This document shows positions 20,547 through 22,676 of a DNA stretch of 22,676 bases, piece after piece (positions within the stretch are counted from its first letter, which is position 1; each line of letters starts with the position of its first letter). The stretch is from NCBI GenBank assembly GCA_001931875.2, contig MSJH02000222.1, forward strand, positions 1 through 22,676, in the 5' to 3' direction. This DNA comes from Byssochlamys sp. IMV 00236 (taxonomy: Eukaryota; Ascomycota; Eurotiomycetes; Eurotiales; Thermoascaceae). The notes below the pieces were generated by a model, which was not told the origin of the DNA, searched no databases, and was given only the letters and a program-made list of their open reading frames with translations. Position numbers and translations under genes: made by a program.

Positions 20547-20584
20547 AAAAAGAGTAACCTTGATTTAGGTTACATGTCTCTTTT
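20547..20584. repeat. Bulged inverted repeat
   Basis: AAAAGAG-TAACCT on the left pairs with AGGTTA ... CTCTTTT on the right, with a five-base bulge. The core GTAACCT/AGGTTAC (20554-20573) is perfect with a six-base loop. Confidence 0.4.
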
Positions 20585-20705
20585 ATTTAATTCGCTCATC
20601 GTTATTGTAGCCATTTTGCAATATAGAAGTCACAGTTTACAGTCAAACAGTGTATTTTAACTTGGAAGATTCTTCATTTGAATTAGGATAGCATTCTCTG
20701 ATTGC

Positions 20706-21142
20706 TTATATTTCAGTTAAGACATCACACTTACAGGAACAGTTATTTATTGTCTGTACTGCGTTTTCCACCTCATTTTCCAAAGTATAATAATTAAACT
20801 TTATTACTGAATGTTGCTCTACAATCGTAATGTTATAAAAAAGATATGGAAAAAATGGCTGCGAATGGCTAAGAGAAAAAGGGATGAGAAGGGACAGAGA
20901 AGAAAAAGAAATCGAACCAGAAAGTGGTAACGAAGAAATATTATAAGAACTGTCAATACTTTTTCTAGGATATTCAGCATCCATTACGTTTTGTACAGAA
21001 TAAACTTGTTTGTCGATCAATGATAAGACGTACAAAGAAATATTTTGGCCCATCACTTGTAATATGGGTATATACACATTGCTGACTTGGCTGTGAGCTA
21101 AATAAATGAGCTTTTCGAGCAACGAATATAGATGACACTTGG
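20706..21142 (-). pseudogene. Fragment of an unidentified protein, cut by the MITE-like element
   Basis: An open minus-strand frame with no credible start runs from inside the inverted repeat at 21143 to a stop at 20706. The part nearest the element is protein-like (HLYSLLEKLIYLAHSQVSN, IPILQVMGQNISLYVLSL, YSVQNVMDAEYPRKS). The remainder is Ser/Phe-rich and may be intron or decay. The pattern 'LQVxGxxISLYxLS...' faintly recalls the C-terminal end of a repetitive hypothetical protein family in Mucoromycota genomes, but I am unsure. The left inverted repeat sits exactly where the upstream coding part would be expected. Confidence 0.3.
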
Positions 21143-21525
21143 TGCACTCAAAAATGCACTCAAAAATAACCAATACTAAGGGCTTTACCTCTACCCACTA
21201 TCTATGATGTCACCCAACAAAGTTATTCAATATGTAGCGTCAAGTTAAACATGACTTTATGAAGTTAACATCTTAGTTTGTTTATTTTTAAGAAGAGATA
21301 AAAGTTATTTTTATATTCTAATTTTTATGTTGTTAATTCTATCAACAAAGGCCACTTAACTCACGTGTAGTTATGATGAATTCACATTTTATATCAGAGA
21401 GAGTGAACTGGACAGCCTTAGGTTAAGCAGAGCTTTGATAATGTGACGTTGTAGTGACAACATAGGTAGCGCCCTAAGAAAGCGCCCATAGCATTAGCCT
21501 ATTTTCTGGTGCATTTTCTGGTGCA
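21143..21525. mobile_element. 383-bp MITE-like element with inverted terminal repeats
   Basis: The left end (plus strand) begins TGCACTC and carries two tandem copies of the 12-mer GCACTCAAAAAT. The right end, read on the minus strand, begins TGCACCAG and carries two tandem copies of GCACCAGAAAAT. The two ends match at 20 of the first 26 positions, all six mismatches lying in the three-base variable block of each 12-mer. Similarity continues inward (left AATACTAAGGGC, right AATGCTATGGGCGC, one gap), giving an inverted repeat of roughly 45 bp. The interior is AT-rich with no open frame. No target-site duplication is obvious, so it is probably old. The transposon superfamily is undetermined. 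Confidence 0.6.
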
Positions 21526-22213
21526 TGTAGCGTTTCTCATCTCAAAAAAGCAGAAATACTTTGAATAGTATGGCAAAAACTTTACACACTATTATCATAA
21601 ATATCCTAATTATTTGAACACAATAGCTTAACCAATAACAACATAATGGATATCGCAATCTCATCAAAAGATTCACAAACCGAAGGTATCAACAAAGCCA
21701 AGCTGAAAAGATGGAGGAATAAGAATGTGAAGTCAAAAAAATTCAAATTGGTAAACAAGAAAATATCCTAGGCTATAGTACGTTGATGTGCTCATGGACG
21801 TACCTTTTTGTCCGCAGCTTGCCGATTCTAGCAAGTTGAGCGTTGTGCTGAATTCGTGTAAAGTTATTGATCTGCATGTAAGGGCGTGTTGTTTAGTTGC
21901 TCTCAAGATTCCTTTGAATTTACTTTCCACTCTGTATGTATATATGTATGTTTAACGCATTGTGTGTATTTATATAAATATATTGAGACTTTACGATCCA
22001 GTTTTGAACAAGATCGTCATGACCAAAGCATGAAGGAATGTGTATTTTAGCGATGGTATTGGCTTATAGGGTATTTCAAAGAACTTATTATTATAACTTG
22101 TACAGTACCTGCTCAAATATGATATAGACAGAGTGACATCACACTAATAATCTGTACTGGCGTATATTGTGTTATTTTGATCTTTTTTTTTCTCATTTTG
22201 CACAAATAAAAAG
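21526..22213. other. Gene-poor stretch with coding-like fragments
   Basis: No gene could be assembled. A 42-codon plus-strand frame begins near 21647 (MDIAISSKDSQTEGINKAKL, basic), and another short plus-strand open piece near 21987-22050 reads SSFEQDRHDQSMKECVF. Both look protein-like and may be exons or relics related to the partial gene that follows. Confidence 0.3.
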
Positions 22214-22676
22214 ATACCATTGGAAGTTGCCGTTTACTCATTACCCTTCAGTTACATCGGTAATATCATTGTTTTAGTGAATGTTCTTGTTCTTAACTTA
22301 AACCTTCTCTCTTATAGGATTACTGGCTTGAGGACTCTCTATCTTGATGACAGGGACGTTCAGTCTATGCTCAAAGAAGAGCTTCTGCGAGTTCTCAAAC
22401 AACAAACCACTATCACGAATCAGGCACTATCACCTCTAGCTGCTTCATTCTTGTACAATTTGAATCAATCAAATACAAGATTTTATGTATGCAAAGGATA
22501 AGGCTGATCATGAAGAAGAAAAAAATTGAAAATGAAGTCGTCAGATTCATGGAGTTTACCAGCGCAGACAATGGCCATTTTGTTCAATTCCATGGTAAGT
22601 TGTCTTCCTCTTCGATCGCTGTATGTATGAGTAAACTGAACTGCTACGAATGTCTAGATATGAAGTTGTATTTTTT
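22214..22676 (+). pseudogene. Partial or degenerate gene running off the window end
   Basis: A splice-like structure is visible: an open piece ending RLLITLQLHR at 22259; a 58-nt intron (22260-22317, donor GTAATA, acceptor TTATAG); then ITGLRTLYLDDRDVQSMLKE with LLRVLKQQTT to a stop at 22501. A second open piece in another frame (ATG at 22510, KKKKIENEVVRFMEFTSADN ... FVQFH) ends at a good GTAAGT donor at 22595. The frame change between the pieces implies either a missed small intron or decay. I do not recognise the family, and the 3' part lies outside the window. Confidence 0.35.

Larger units (their letters stand above)
20065..20705. other. Intergenic, locally GC-rich with inverted repeats
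   Basis: 5' flank of the BCS1-type gene and beyond. It holds an imperfect palindrome at 20204-20230 (AAAAAG..AGGGC / GCCCT.CTTTTT), a CGTGGC/GCCACG pair at 20289-20313 in a conspicuously GC-rich patch (20289-20340), a GAAGCCG/CGGCTTC pair near 20325 and 20387, and a bulged hairpin at 20547-20584. No open frame worth calling. Confidence 0.4.

Overview
The window looks like nuclear DNA of a Mucoromycota (Mucorales-type) fungus. It is AT-rich. Every recognisable gene is split by many short introns (about 45-75 nt) with GTAAGT/GTAAAY-type donors. The best proteins are fungal housekeeping regulators whose low-complexity arms are encoded by trinucleotide repeats. I cannot name the genus. There are no tRNA or rRNA genes, no CRISPR array and no bacterial-type operons.

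Layout. 1-2022: no supported gene. 2023-2597 (+): small protein with a possible WWE-like domain. 2625-3984 (-): casein kinase II catalytic subunit, seven exons. 4171-5345 (-): SRF/Mcm1-type MADS-box factor, five exons. 5467-7632 (+): URI/Bud27-type prefoldin-like protein, five exons. 7688-9919 (-): PP2A B56 (Rts1-like) regulatory subunit, nine exons, two of its introns GC-AG. 9920-11758: gene-poor, holding a decayed transposon nuclease relic (TnpB/Fanzor-like zinc-ribbon end). 11759-14624 (+): Rap/Ran-GAP protein, eight exons. 14625-17065: 2.4 kb without an intact gene but with several short coding-like islands. 17066-18115 (+): H2C2 zinc-finger protein of the domesticated-integrase type. 18255-20064 (-): BCS1-type AAA ATPase, four exons. 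20065-22676: gene-poor, with a protein fragment, a previously unannotated-looking 383-bp inverted-repeat (MITE-like) element at 21143-21525, and a partial or degenerate gene running to the window end.

Organisation. Genes are packed as convergent pairs with very short gaps between stop codons (27, 55 and 139 bp), and one divergent pair (MADS-box and URI) shares a 121-bp gap. The functional theme is signalling: CK2 and PP2A-B56 are a kinase and a phosphatase module, Rap-GAP switches off a small GTPase, Mcm1/SRF acts on transcription, and URI links prefoldin to RNA polymerase assembly and TOR signalling. They are not an operon and no pathway linkage is shown by the sequence.

Exon coordinates were worked out by hand from splice signals, frame continuity and family resemblance. 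All exon sums are divisible by three. The one awkward junction is URI intron 3, which is reported as a finding. I did not find a convincing new multi-gene system. The strongest new items are the MITE-like element, the Fanzor-like relic and the paired GC-AG introns.
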